Below are positions 6,355 to 14,007 of a DNA stretch of 64,000 nucleotides, piece after piece. Within the stretch, counting starts at the first letter, position 1. The number at the start of each line of letters is the position of its first letter. Made by a program: the position numbers and the translations under genes. The DNA is from a virus. The notes below the pieces were generated by a model. That model did no database searches and was not told the origin of the DNA. It worked only from the letters and a program-made list of their open reading frames with translations. The DNA is taken from IMG/VR virus record IMGVR_UViG_3300028800_000073, positions 1-64,000 of that record, one strand, 5' to 3'.

Positions 6355-7619
6355 GTATTCCATTTCTCTTTAAGTGCTTTACGGACACAGGCTTCGGTGA
6401 ACTGAGCGGCAGTGAAGTCTTTTGAGCTATCAACTAAACCACTGATCTCTAACTGAGTGTGCTCCTTCAATATCCTCTTAGCTATCTTGACACGACTAGC
6501 ACTACTAAGGGTCTTCAGGTCCAAGATGCGGTCTATGCGCCCTGGTCTAGAAGTACCACCGTGTTCATCGAATACAGCTAGCGCCGGATCGATCTTCATG
6601 ATGTCGTTTGTTGTGATAACAGTGAATATGCCGTCTGTGGTATCCGCGCCAGCAATGGCGTTCAAGAAGCAGTCGAAGGTCAAACCACCATTGATGGTCT
6701 TATTGAGGTTCTCCCGCTTATTGAATACCGCATCGATATCCTCGAACAGTGCGATGAATGGGGTATTCGCTGAGGCTTCTTTCCATTTATCTACAAAAGA
6801 GCTATTACCAAATGTCGATAAGTCGAAACAAATAAGTGGCATATCCAAGGTCTTAGCCAAGGATTTCACTAAGGTGCTTTTGCCGGTACCGGGCTTACCG
6901 GTCAGCAGCCATCCTCGGCGCCACGGAATGCCCTTCTCACGGTACCAGCTGCTGAGCTGGAGCCATTGCTGGGCCTCTTTAACAGCTTCAGCGACGTTGT
7001 CATCAAGACTCAAATCATCCATCTCCGGAACATTCGAAGATGATAAAAGCTCTTCCTCACTGTGAGTTATAGCTTTAGACCATAGCGCGAAGTCTTTTCC
7101 TATTGAGATCTCATCCGCTGGCGGTGGTTGTGCCGTTGACGGTGACCCATTGTTCACTGGCCCACAGCAGTACCGCACCATGAACCTTCCCTTGCTTGGT
7201 CTATTGGCAAAGGACGCTTTAATGGCATTGACGAACTTATAGGGATTCAGCGTACCCCTGAGGTAACTGATCTTCAGTTGGTTAACCGTAGACTTGTTAT
7301 CTTGCCACGACACTTTAATCGGTATCAACCCATAGAACACCACCAGCGGGGTATACCCGATCTTCTCGAATAAGGCGTACTCCCGCTTGGAGTTCATGTT
7401 TATTGTCATGGCATTTACGGTAAGTATCCCTGCTGGGAACCGCTTACACTGATGCCAGATGAACCAATCAATAGGAACGGTATCACCGGAAACAGCTATC
7501 TCACCGATCAGTAGCGTACTCAACCATGACAGCGTATTCCGTATCAAGCCCCATCCACCAGCAATCGCAGCAGCACCACCAGCCAGCCATGGCCAGTTAC
7601 TTCCGAGGTTCAGGTCCAT
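6351..7619 (-). CDS. BCS1-like membrane-anchored AAA+ ATPase
   Basis: A 422-residue protein. Seen: a hydrophobic N-terminal segment (~10-40), a beta-rich middle, W-R-R-G-W-L-L, then Walker A GKPGTGKST (~239-247), Walker B FIALFEDIDAVF (~283-294), a TTND sensor-1 region and an R-P-G-R-I-D motif. W-R-R-G followed by G-x-P-G-T-G-K-S-T is typical of BCS1-type AAA proteins, which form membrane-anchored heptamers that translocate folded substrates. BCS1-like ATPases occur in bacteria and phages, often in defence or regulatory contexts. Neighbours are a 33-residue membrane peptide upstream and an acidic winged-helix-like gene downstream. The substrate is unknown. Confidence 0.85.
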   Translation of the reverse strand: MDLNLGSNWPWLAGGAAAIAGGWGLIRNTLSWLSTLLIGEIAVSGDTVPIDWFIWHQCKRFPAGILTVNAMTINMNSKREYALFEKIGYTPLVVFYGLIPIKVSWQDNKSTVNQLKISYLRGTLNPYKFVNAIKASFANRPSKGRFMVRYCCGPVNNGSPSTAQPPPADEISIGKDFALWSKAITHSEEELLSSSNVPEMDDLSLDDNVAEAVKEAQQWLQLSSWYREKGIPWRRGWLLTGKPGTGKSTLVKSLAKTLDMPLICFDLSTFGNSSFVDKWKEASANTPFIALFEDIDAVFNKRENLNKTINGGLTFDCFLNAIAGADTTDGIFTVITTNDIMKIDPALAVFDEHGGTSRPGRIDRILDLKTLSSASRVKIAKRILKEHTQLEISGLVDSSKDFTAAQFTEACVRKALKEKWNT

Positions 7620-7698
7620 CGTCGTCCCTATACATGTCTTTGATGCAGGCGACTAGGATCAAGAATCTCAGGGCAAAGTAATCAATGAGCTTTTTCAC
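7597..7698 (-). CDS. Predicted 33-residue membrane peptide
   Basis: A short frame starting with GTG 7698, which overlaps the upstream TGA (GTGA), and ending 23 nt inside the AAA gene. It encodes a basic start, a hydrophobic stretch (F-A-L-R-F-L-I-L-V-A-C-I) and a charged tail. The coupling pattern supports it; its size and the lack of homologs I recognise limit confidence. Confidence 0.45.
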   Translation of the reverse strand: MKKLIDYFALRFLILVACIKDMYRDDDGPEPRK

Positions 7699-7982
7699 AG
7701 GAAGTCGCTTCTCCGTAGACCACGGTAGGCATAGGGGTCACGGGCTTCTTCATTGGCGTCAATACGGATCTCTAGCTCTTCCTTGATCCAATCTTGGATA
7801 GCTAGCTCCTCTTTATCAGCTATCTCGTGATAACCAAAGCGCCGACACAATGCTACAAAAGCGCATAGCTCCTCGAATTCCGGTTCGTTGTCTCTTAAAT
7901 AGGTCTCGACTTCAGCACGCATGGCATCATATTCATCGTCTCTAGCATCAGCCATGGTGTAATCATCTAGTTCGTCGGGCAT
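7695..7982 (-). CDS. Hypothetical acidic helical protein
   Basis: A 95-residue very acidic helical protein (many Asp/Glu) with no domain recognised. ATG follows GGGGGAACA, a good ribosome site located in the end of the HAD gene. Confidence 0.7.
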   Translation of the reverse strand: MPDELDDYTMADARDDEYDAMRAEVETYLRDNEPEFEELCAFVALCRRFGYHEIADKEELAIQDWIKEELEIRIDANEEARDPYAYRGLRRSDFL

Positions 7983-8362
7983 TGTTCCCCCTGGATGATA
8001 CCTTTGTTACGGGTTACTCTGAACGCTCTATCATCATAAATAGCTCTGATGTTACGACTCTTGATACAGGTGATGGGGATGACCGCCCCTAGGTGTTCTA
8101 GGCACCACTCCTTGAGCTTATTGCGCACTACAGCGTAATCACGACCATCATGCGTTGGACCGACACGCGCCGTAAACAGACATACGCTATGGCCCTTGGC
8201 TATCCATTCTTTGACTGTGGCTACCATCTTCTCAATGGGCTCGCCACGGATCTCATGTGGATCCTTAGGATTAGGTCCGTCATTTGTTAGTAAGGTGCCA
8301 TCGAAATCTACGGCTTTCCACTTAAGCCCAACCAATTGATCACAGGCTTCGTACCAATTCAC
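7967..8362 (-). CDS. HAD-superfamily phosphatase
   Basis: A 131-residue protein. Motif I is V-D-F-D-G-T (D19 nucleophile, D21), with L-F-T-A-R as motif II and I-Y-D-D-R-A as motif IV near residue 109. The small size and absence of a large cap suggest a capless nucleotide or polynucleotide phosphatase, similar to the phosphatase part of phage end-healing enzymes. An RNA ligase is encoded far away at 61.9-63.1 kb, so an end-repair role is possible but inferred. Its ATG overlaps the upstream TGA. Confidence 0.85.
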   Translation of the reverse strand: MNWYEACDQLVGLKWKAVDFDGTLLTNDGPNPKDPHEIRGEPIEKMVATVKEWIAKGHSVCLFTARVGPTHDGRDYAVVRNKLKEWCLEHLGAVIPITCIKSRNIRAIYDDRAFRVTRNKGIIQGEQCPTN

Positions 8363-8667
8363 TTTATCCCCTTGACTGGTAAGCCCTTAACGCATTCTTT
8401 GATGTGCTCGCAGCACTTGGCCCACATAGTGATAAGCTCATTAGCTGTTATCTCGCCGCCTATTGAACCGACCTTCTTCGTGAGATACGCCTTCAGGGCC
8501 TGCTCTACAGTTCCGTAGTACCCATGTTGGTCATAACGGACTTTACCGATATTCTCTTCTTTAGTTGGTTTGCTCTTGGGGCCGGCGCCGGTAATGACCT
8601 TGAATAGCAACTGCACGCAATCGGTGTCGCAATCGAGACACCACTGTTCATCGATGTTGATCTTCAT
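8359..8667 (-). CDS. Hypothetical protein
   Basis: A 102-residue protein with a Cys cluster near the start (W-C-L-D-C-D-T-D-C) and C-C in the C-terminal helix; metal binding is possible. ATGA coupling at both ends. No family is recognised. Confidence 0.7.
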   Translation of the reverse strand: MKINIDEQWCLDCDTDCVQLLFKVITGAGPKSKPTKEENIGKVRYDQHGYYGTVEQALKAYLTKKVGSIGGEITANELITMWAKCCEHIKECVKGLPVKGIK

Positions 8668-8849
8668 TTTGCCTTAGTGGTTTGGTCTACTACGGTGAAT
8701 AGGATTCCGGTATTGGGTAAGTGGAGCTTACGCCATTTCGTCAGTAATGCCTCTTTGTCACCGTAGTCCTTGGTTATGCCATAGGAGTCGGTGACGTAAT
8801 GTCCTTTGTCGTCGACTCTCAAATAGCGATTCCAAGGGCAGTCGCTCAT
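8664..8849 (-). CDS. Hypothetical protein
   Basis: A 61-residue basic, aromatic-rich protein, probably a small beta-sheet fold. It overlaps both neighbours by 4 nt. No function is recognised. Confidence 0.65.
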   Translation of the reverse strand: MSDCPWNRYLRVDDKGHYVTDSYGITKDYGDKEALLTKWRKLHLPNTGILFTVVDQTTKAK

Positions 8850-9040
8850 TTCTTGATATAGTCCATGACATCGTCGATGATGCTGCTCTTGAACACCTGT
8901 AGTGCTACTACGAGATCCTTCTTAGCTCTAGAGATCTGCCGGGCATCCTTCTTGGTGCAGGCATCCATGTAGAGTTCAACGAATTCGACGATGTTCTCGA
9001 TGTCGTCATTGGGACGACGCTGTGGTGCTGGTGCGGCCAT
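8846..9040 (-). CDS. Hypothetical helical protein
   Basis: A 64-residue helical protein with a Pro/Arg-rich start. A strong CTAAGGAGATACC site precedes ATG 9040, so it probably opens a translation block after the 52-base gap. No domain is recognised. Confidence 0.7.
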   Translation of the reverse strand: MAAPAPQRRPNDDIENIVEFVELYMDACTKKDARQISRAKKDLVVALQVFKSSIIDDVMDYIKK

Positions 9041-9092
9041 GGTATCTCCTTAGCAGTAACTAACATACAGGGAATGATGGGTCAACTACTAT

Positions 9093-9566
9093 TCACTCTT
9101 CAAGTATCTTCTCGGCATCCCGTATAATACGGTCTATACCATCGAAATAACCACGGTCGTAATTATCTTTCATCCATTCCAGCCGATTGCTGATACGACA
9201 GCCGTGGATCTTAGTGCCCTCTGCATCTGGGTCATACGGTACGCCGTATGCGTCTATTCTTGTGTGTACGAAGTCCTTAAACTTCTGGAGGTCATCTCCA
9301 CGCTTCTTATGGTTATCGTAACCATGCTTCAGTACCGTAATGAAAGCCAGGATGTTGTTAGCCATTGAGACTGGATTCACTTCGGTATTACCGGGCACCG
9401 CTGTACCGTGAACCCGTAGGAGTTGCATGTACCCCTCATCATCAGCTGGCGGCAGTTCATCCGCAAGCATAGCCTCCATCTCCAATAGCAATCCACTATA
9501 TCCCGGCATTCCAGTCAATATAGCGTCATGGGCGTCTTTGAGGACGCGCTTTAGATCGGAATTCAT
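9093..9566 (-). CDS. Hypothetical protein
   Basis: A 157-residue soluble, mainly helical protein with no motif recognised. ATG follows the AAGGAAACAC leader common in this genome. Confidence 0.7.
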   Translation of the reverse strand: MNSDLKRVLKDAHDAILTGMPGYSGLLLEMEAMLADELPPADDEGYMQLLRVHGTAVPGNTEVNPVSMANNILAFITVLKHGYDNHKKRGDDLQKFKDFVHTRIDAYGVPYDPDAEGTKIHGCRISNRLEWMKDNYDRGYFDGIDRIIRDAEKILEE

Positions 9567-9574
9567 GTGTTTCC

Positions 9575-9784
9575 TTAGAACGCTGCTAGACTGTTGACGA
9601 AGTACACCGGAGTTTTTCCCTCGATTACTTTGATGAAATCACTGTTCTTACTACCATCTGTACCGGGCTTCTGCTGCCACGGTGTGAAGTGGCAAAGCCC
9701 CTCACCGAAGCCGTCACTCATTTGTCCACAGAACTCATCGGCTATCTTCTTGGATGGGAACCTGACTATGATGTCGTAACTCAT
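9575..9784 (-). CDS. Small alpha/beta phage protein
   Basis: A 69-residue protein beginning S-Y-D-I-I-V-R-F-P-S-K-K-I-A-D-E-F, a strand-helix start resembling small ferredoxin-like folds. Its ATG overlaps the stop of the small gene upstream (ATGA). The function is unknown. Confidence 0.7.
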   Translation of the reverse strand: MSYDIIVRFPSKKIADEFCGQMSDGFGEGLCHFTPWQQKPGTDGSKNSDFIKVIEGKTPVYFVNSLAAF

Positions 9785-9954
9785 TTCTTATCTCCGAAGA
9801 AGCCCTTAAACAGGTCTTCCATGGTTGCTTCTTTCTTGATGTCGAATACGGCCTCAATCTTCTTGATAACGTGCCTAACTAAGGCATCATCTACGCTGCC
9901 AATAGTGATGAACACCTTACCACGGGGATGGTTCAAAATGATGTGTTCAGTCAT
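9781..9954 (-). CDS. Hypothetical 57-residue protein
   Basis: Found by reading the gap between annotated neighbours. ATG 9954 overlaps the upstream TGA and its own TGA overlaps the next ATG, so coupling supports it on both sides. It is an alpha/beta protein ending in a Lys-rich helix (D-L-F-K-G-F-F-G-D-K-K). No family is recognised. Confidence 0.65.
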   Translation of the reverse strand: MTEHIILNHPRGKVFITIGSVDDALVRHVIKKIEAVFDIKKEATMEDLFKGFFGDKK

Positions 9955-10130
9955 ACCACCACGACGTCTGTAGCTTTAGGTTTGTCATCTAGCTCAATCC
10001 ATCCTATGCCTACCCATTCCTTTACTTTGCCTTCATGAACTACTCGCTGGGGAAGCTTCTTGGAATTACAAAAGGATAGACGCTTGAGCTTATCGAACGT
10101 GATTGTCTTAGTCTTAACTGCTTTTGCCAT
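9951..10130 (-). CDS. Hypothetical basic 59-residue protein
   Basis: A short gene, ATG 10130 to TGA 9951, coupled to the next gene by ATGA. It is Lys/Arg-rich (M-A-K-A-V-K-T-K-T at the start), with a W-V-G-I-G-W-I-E-L strand and a V-V-V-V end. Nucleic-acid binding is only a guess from charge. Confidence 0.65.
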   Translation of the reverse strand: MAKAVKTKTITFDKLKRLSFCNSKKLPQRVVHEGKVKEWVGIGWIELDDKPKATDVVVV

Positions 10131-10131
10131 A

Positions 10132-10443
10132 TCATCCCATTGGTTGGCCGTGCGGCGGATTGTCGTGCATCGTCTCGGCTTCGTGCTGCATCTGCATCAA
10201 TTGGCCATGCGTAGTACCCCTGGAGGTTGGAATATCCAATGGCCTATGATGCGGCAAAAGCTGCCTATTATGGTGAACTTTTGACAACTCGTTCTTAAAT
10301 ATTAGGAGCTGCGCTTCCTTCTCCGCGTTCTCCCTGAGAAGCGCATAGATGTAGTGCCTAATGTCTGATATGAGAGACATGTGCTCTACAGCGACTCCAT
10401 CCATGAGTACGTCTAGCTCAATCGCTATGGTCTTATCAATCAT
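10132..10443 (-). CDS. Hypothetical protein with His-rich tail
   Basis: ATG 10443 (M-I-D-K-T-I-A) is chosen; the frame is open further to 10503, but that part lies inside the upstream gene. The N-terminal ~65 residues are helical and the last ~40 are rich in His, Pro, Met and Gln, with H-H and H-D-N-P-P-H, a possible metal-binding or disordered tail. Confidence 0.6.
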   Translation of the reverse strand: MIDKTIAIELDVLMDGVAVEHMSLISDIRHYIYALLRENAEKEAQLLIFKNELSKVHHNRQLLPHHRPLDIPTSRGTTHGQLMQMQHEAETMHDNPPHGQPMG

Positions 10444-10648
10444 GTAGTACTTTCTTAGCCCTATCAGCAAACTCCTGGAATAACTCACGGAGCTGATAAG
10501 CATCGTCTAAAGCCATGTCTAGGTTAATATCAGCTTTACGGGTATTTGGCTGCTTCATGGCAAGGTTTAACTCATCCTGAAACATCTGATGTAAGTCATC
10601 GATTCGTAGGCTAATCTTCAGCAACTGATCTAAATCACGCTTTCTCAT
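10436..10648 (-). CDS. Hypothetical helical protein
   Basis: A 70-residue amphipathic, charged helical protein, perhaps a coiled-coil dimer. It overlaps the neighbouring genes by 8 and 14 nt. No family is recognised. Confidence 0.7.
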   Translation of the reverse strand: MRKRDLDQLLKISLRIDDLHQMFQDELNLAMKQPNTRKADINLDMALDDAYQLRELFQEFADRAKKVLHD

Positions 10649-10934
10649 TGAGTAACTCCAATTCCTTTATGTATTTACGAAGAAGAATACGTAGTCCAAC
10701 CGGCAGCCACGGACCTTCATGGTAGTTCGTCTCACGGGCTGCGGCTTCTGAATCCAACAGCTCCGCATAAACCTGATCCAGGAAGTCTTCAATATCTAAT
10801 AGCAGTTGACCACGGACATCATGCCTAAAAGCCCACTCACAGGCTTCCCAACCATACTCGAAGTGCTTCTGCTGGTCATCATCCCAACCGGTATGCTTGT
10901 GCATCCGCTCAAGGAGGTCGTAATCGACTTTCAT
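10635..10934 (-). CDS. Hypothetical protein
   Basis: A 99-residue acidic helical protein (E-D-F-L-D-Q-V-Y-A-E-L-L-D). It overlaps both neighbours (14 and 4 nt). No domain is recognised. Confidence 0.7.
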   Translation of the reverse strand: MKVDYDLLERMHKHTGWDDDQQKHFEYGWEACEWAFRHDVRGQLLLDIEDFLDQVYAELLDSEAAARETNYHEGPWLPVGLRILLRKYIKELELLNEKA

Positions 10935-11158
10935 GGTATTGCCTTAAGTAGCTGGTCCAACTCGAATTTGAATTCAGTGATCATCCAACGGAGTCGCATC
11001 TTGTCATTGGCCTGATCTTCTTTGGTCCAGAAATTCAGCGTGTGCTTACATCCCTCTCGCGTCATAGTCTGTACAAACAGGCTCTTGATGTCCTCTAAGT
11101 TAACATCTTTCCAAACCTCAAATCTCTGCTGGTACTTGTCTATCTCTTTAAAGTTCAT
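10931..11158 (-). CDS. Hypothetical protein
   Basis: A 75-residue protein from ATG 11158 (M-N-F-K-E-I-D-K-Y). Longer starts to 11227 lie inside the upstream gene and lack a ribosome site, whereas TGGAACCC sits just before 11158. Helical; the function is unknown. Confidence 0.65.
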   Translation of the reverse strand: MNFKEIDKYQQRFEVWKDVNLEDIKSLFVQTMTREGCKHTLNFWTKEDQANDKMRLRWMITEFKFELDQLLKAIP

Positions 11159-11363
11159 TGGGTTCCACTGGTTCCTCACGGATAACACCGTACTCCCACT
11201 CAGCGATAAGCTTGTCGAGTTCATCACGGGTATCCTTTAAGTCGCTAACCCCTAGAGTAGAGGTAAGCCCGTTGATATCCCCGGTAAGGTTCCTAACAGC
11301 CATCAACAGAGTAATGAGGCGGTCTATTCTAATCCTGGCATTTCGGTTGTTATAGACAGTCAC
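11148..11363 (-). CDS. Hypothetical protein
   Basis: A 71-residue helical protein ending in acidic E-E-P-V-E-P-N-E-L. It is coupled to the upstream gene by a 4-nt overlap. No family is recognised. Confidence 0.65.
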   Translation of the reverse strand: MTVYNNRNARIRIDRLITLLMAVRNLTGDINGLTSTLGVSDLKDTRDELDKLIAEWEYGVIREEPVEPNEL

Positions 11364-11632
11364 CGGCGCCGCCGTAGCTCAGCCTTGACATCACGGAGTT
11401 GACCACGGAGGTCACGTACCTCGTGCTGTAGCTTACAAATAGCTGCTGTAGCCGAACTGGGGCCACAGCGACTTAGGCAGTTATGCTTGTTACCGCAATC
11501 GTCGAATAGGCGCCAACCATGATGGGTCATCTCCCAGTGGAAGCCGCCTTCACCACAGAACTTACAAGTCTTGTATTCGCAGCAACAATCGAACTCTAAA
11601 TCGCATGCGCGTTGATACGCTGATTCGTACAT
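11360..11632 (-). CDS. Cys-rich putative zinc-binding protein with coiled-coil tail
   Basis: A 90-residue protein. Residues ~11-50 hold nine Cys and several His (D-C-C-C-E-Y-K-T-C-K-F-C-G, then C-G-N-K-H-N-C-L-S-R-C), enough for two zinc sites. The C-terminal ~30 residues form a charged heptad-like helix ending R-R-R-R. The nucleic-acid target is unknown. Confidence 0.7.
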   Translation of the reverse strand: MYESAYQRACDLEFDCCCEYKTCKFCGEGGFHWEMTHHGWRLFDDCGNKHNCLSRCGPSSATAAICKLQHEVRDLRGQLRDVKAELRRRR

Positions 11633-11634
11633 AG

Positions 11635-11859
11635 TTATTTCCCTGTTCTACTTATAGCGTGACCCATAAGTATTTGGTCTACTTCTTTGAAAATGCTCTT
11701 AAGCTTAGGTAGACAAAGATCGGCTTTATCTAGATATTCATTGCGCAAATCATCGCTATGCATTTGCTGAGCATAATACAAATGACTATGTAGCGTGTCC
11801 AACTCGCTCTTGAATGCTAAAAAGGTACCCATCAGCGTAGACATCTCGTTGTTGTTCAC
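11635..11859 (-). CDS. Hypothetical helical protein
   Basis: A 74-residue helical protein with no recognisable motif. It is coupled to the upstream gene by a 4-nt overlap. Confidence 0.65.
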   Translation of the reverse strand: MNNNEMSTLMGTFLAFKSELDTLHSHLYYAQQMHSDDLRNEYLDKADLCLPKLKSIFKEVDQILMGHAISRTGK

Positions 11860-12164
11860 AGGTCTCTCCAGTCGCCTCTTACCCGAATCTTATCACGGAC
11901 CTTGGCAGCGATGGCTACTAACTTCTCACCGACATCATTTATAACGTCTGCGTGTTCGGTGGTCTCTTTACTGGCTCTATAACGCCAATCACTAAGGGCC
12001 TGCTTCTTAGTGAAGAACGTCCTGGACTTAGGATTGTTACCTGACCACTCACCGTCTTTGGTGTTCGCCACCATAATGTCGTCACCCATGGTACCGATCA
12101 TCCATGCCGACTCGACTTGACCATCGGTACCACACATGACATAATAGACTTTAACCGGTTTCAT
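11856..12164 (-). CDS. Hypothetical protein
   Basis: About 102 residues from ATG 12164, which overlaps the upstream TGA and follows AAGGAGTGGAA. It opens with V-K-V-Y-Y-V-M-C-G, a beta start, followed by a mixed charged region. No domain is recognised. Confidence 0.7.
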   Translation of the reverse strand: MKPVKVYYVMCGTDGQVESAWMIGTMGDDIMVANTKDGEWSGNNPKSRTFFTKKQALSDWRYRASKETTEHADVINDVGEKLVAIAAKVRDKIRVRGDWRDL

Positions 12165-12388
12165 TTCCACTCCTTAACGTCGCCGTAGCGCACCATCAGA
12201 ATGTCGTTTCCTAAGCGTCTATCGCCTTTAAGGCGTAGCTCGCAATTCTCTATAATAGTTTGGAGCTGTGATAGGCCCCACTCGCTGATATGCTGTTCAC
12301 CTTTGAGTGCTAGCGCTATACCTTGACACTGTGCGATGCACTCACGATCAGCTTTGTTATCCGCTTCTAGTTGTGTGTATACACTCAT
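12161..12388 (-). CDS. Hypothetical protein
   Basis: A 75-residue helical protein with three Cys. ATG follows AAGGAAACAC. The function is unknown. Confidence 0.65.
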   Translation of the reverse strand: MSVYTQLEADNKADRECIAQCQGIALALKGEQHISEWGLSQLQTIIENCELRLKGDRRLGNDILMVRYGDVKEWK

Positions 12389-12397
12389 GTGTTTCCT

Positions 12398-12622
12398 TTA
12401 CTTCATCCATTCCGGTAATGGCACCCACAGCTTGGGCGTGCAGATGAACGTACCGTTATCAGCGCACGTATCTAAGTCACCATAGGGGGAGCATTCAGCC
12501 CACTTACCATGATTAACTGGGGATCCCCACTGTCGCTGATCAAGATACCGAGCGCAGCCGCAATCAGTCAGTATCACAGTGCCGTCAAGCGGCGCAGTGG
12601 CTATTGGTTGTGGTTTATTCAC
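12398..12622 (-). CDS. Small phage protein with P-I-A-T-A-P-x-D-G-T motif
   Basis: About 74 residues. The motif P-I-A-T-A-P-L-D-G-T-V-I-L and the closing L-W-V-P-L-P-E-W are typical of a widespread but uncharacterised family of small phage and prophage proteins. The start is GTG 12622, overlapping the upstream TGA after an AGGGTGG site; GTG 12631 is an alternative. Confidence 0.7.
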   Translation of the reverse strand: MNKPQPIATAPLDGTVILTDCGCARYLDQRQWGSPVNHGKWAECSPYGDLDTCADNGTFICTPKLWVPLPEWMK

Positions 12623-12816
12623 GTTGTCCACCCTGTGCGTTCTACTTCTTCTAATACTTTATCGATCCGCTTCACCTCTGGCTCCATGACCGCTAACATC
12701 GCTTCAGCGGCCTCATTGGAGATACGCGGGCTAGGGAACTGGGCTCCGAAGCCGTGATTGAATAACATATTCACGCAATTCCTGAGTCTGTTAGAATTAT
12801 CTTCTGTAAGCCTCAT
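12619..12816 (-). CDS. Hypothetical helical protein
   Basis: A 65-residue helical protein (A-A-E-A-M-L-A-V-M-E-P-E-V-K-R-I-D). AGGAAAACAC precedes ATG 12816, which also overlaps the upstream stop. No function is recognised. Confidence 0.7.
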   Translation of the reverse strand: MRLTEDNSNRLRNCVNMLFNHGFGAQFPSPRISNEAAEAMLAVMEPEVKRIDKVLEEVERTGWTT

Positions 12817-13091
12817 GTGTTTTCCTGTGATTCAATTCCGAAGTCCGATGGATAGACGTACGTAGCATACGCCATATTTTGATCCCAATCTCTATTATAC
12901 CTATAGTGAGGTACTATAACGCAAGGGTATGTCATTGGTTCCTCGATACGCCAGGTGCAGTAGCGCTCGAAAACAAAGGATGCCTCCACTTCTTCTTTAA
13001 AGAGCGAATAGTCACTGAGATCATCGAAGAAGCACTTACCACCGTATCTAATGAAATCCTTTACTTGCCTTAGCTTCTCTTCTTTAGTCAT
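12813..13091 (-). CDS. Hypothetical aromatic-rich protein
   Basis: A 92-residue acidic protein with many Tyr/Phe/Trp in its C-terminal half. It is coupled by ATGA to the ASCH-domain gene upstream. No family is recognised. Confidence 0.65.
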   Translation of the reverse strand: MTKEEKLRQVKDFIRYGGKCFFDDLSDYSLFKEEVEASFVFERYCTWRIEEPMTYPCVIVPHYRYNRDWDQNMAYATYVYPSDFGIESQENT

Positions 13092-13375
13092 TTGTACTTC
13101 CTAGTCAAATGCTCATGTTCATTGAAGTACCCCAGCGACATCAGGCAGTAGCCCTTCTTCAGACCGGGGAAGTCCCGCATGATATATAAGATGCTGCGAT
13201 AACAATACTTATAGGTGTACTTCTTTGTCTTCGGATCCCACTCCTCTAAGACAAGCGTATCACCGACTCGGAAGTCCCTATCATCTCTACGAAGCTCGTA
13301 GCGTTTAAAGCCTAGGTCCAATGCCTTAAAGAACTTAGGCCATGTCTTCAAATGGTGAACTGTTTCGCGTTTCAT
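13088..13375 (-). CDS. DUF3850/ASCH-domain protein
   Basis: A 95-residue protein. It begins K-R-E-T-V-H-H-L-K-T-W-P and continues F-K-R-Y-E-L-R-R-D-D-R-D-F-R-V-G-D, with a late G-Y-C-L-M-S-L. This is the DUF3850 form of the ASCH/PUA-like fold, thought to bind RNA or modified nucleotides. ATG 13375 is supported by AGAGGA and the TAATG overlap with the upstream gene; the longer frame to 13408 is unlikely. Confidence 0.8.
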   Translation of the reverse strand: MKRETVHHLKTWPKFFKALDLGFKRYELRRDDRDFRVGDTLVLEEWDPKTKKYTYKYCYRSILYIMRDFPGLKKGYCLMSLGYFNEHEHLTRKYK

Positions 13376-13560
13376 TAGTGCATCCTCTGGCTCTTCCAGA
13401 TACCGCACTTCGTGCAGTGCAAGTGCTTGCTGTACCCGTGCGCCAGCTCACCTGGAGCCGGCGTGGTACTTCCAAAGTACCTAATAGTTTCTATTGTTTC
13501 CCAATTATGATCACAGGAATTGAACTTACCAATCAACAGTCTATACAGCCAGCCCAGCAT
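13375..13560 (-). CDS. Small zinc-ribbon-like protein
   Basis: A 61-residue protein with a hydrophobic start (M-L-G-W-L-Y-R-L-L-I-G), then C-D-H-N-W and H-C-T-K-C-G-I-W-K. The C-x-H plus C-x2-C arrangement is common in small phage proteins and probably binds one zinc ion. The function is unknown. Confidence 0.7.
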   Translation of the reverse strand: MLGWLYRLLIGKFNSCDHNWETIETIRYFGSTTPAPGELAHGYSKHLHCTKCGIWKSQRMH

Positions 13561-13561
13561 G

Positions 13562-13759
13562 CTATTCCTTTACTAGAAACCACGGTTGGACATACGGCAT
13601 GATAGCCCAACAAAACAATGGAATCGAGGCGTATAACAAACAAAAAGAAAGCACGAAGTACATCTTCTGTTTAAATGGCTTAATTCCTCTCGATGGTACT
13701 CTGAAGATAAGCCAGGCGAGGACGCCGAAATAGAGCAATACAGCTAAGATCCCTGACAT
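13562..13759 (-). CDS. Small membrane protein, two predicted helices
   Basis: A 65-residue protein with hydrophobic segments at ~3-20 and ~34-58, separated by a basic loop (R-V-P-S-R-G-I-K-P-F-K-Q-K). It is an inner-membrane protein of unknown role; superinfection exclusion or lysis regulation are possible but unsupported. Confidence 0.65.
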   Translation of the reverse strand: MSGILAVLLYFGVLAWLIFRVPSRGIKPFKQKMYFVLSFCLLYASIPLFCWAIMPYVQPWFLVKE

Positions 13760-13995
13760 TGTTTCTTTCTTAATCGGTGTTCCTCGTAGTTCCGCAATCC
13801 ATCGAAGACCTTCTCAAGTTTACCCTTCATACAAAGAATAAGCTGAAAGGTCACGGCTACATCTTCATCGGTGTACTTGCCCGTACTGCCCATGAATTCA
13901 TGCATAACTAAGGCGTGCGACCTATTATCAAGAGCCCTAGCTATACCAACAACATCGTCTACAGCAGTACTGAAATCATATAACGGTGTAGTCAT
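13744..13995 (-). CDS. Hypothetical helical protein
   Basis: An 83-residue helical protein. ATG 13995 follows TTAGGAAACAC, directly after the GC-rich hairpin at 14008-14030, so it opens a new translation block. No family is recognised. Confidence 0.65.
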   Translation of the reverse strand: MTTPLYDFSTAVDDVVGIARALDNRSHALVMHEFMGSTGKYTDEDVAVTFQLILCMKGKLEKVFDGLRNYEEHRLRKKQCQGS

Positions 13996-14007
13996 GTGTT
14001 TCCTAAG

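Noticed and set aside
9060-9090. TTGACC in the 9041-9092 gap as a promoter
   Set aside because: No acceptable -10 lies 16-18 bases away (TAGTTA matches poorly), so I did not annotate it.
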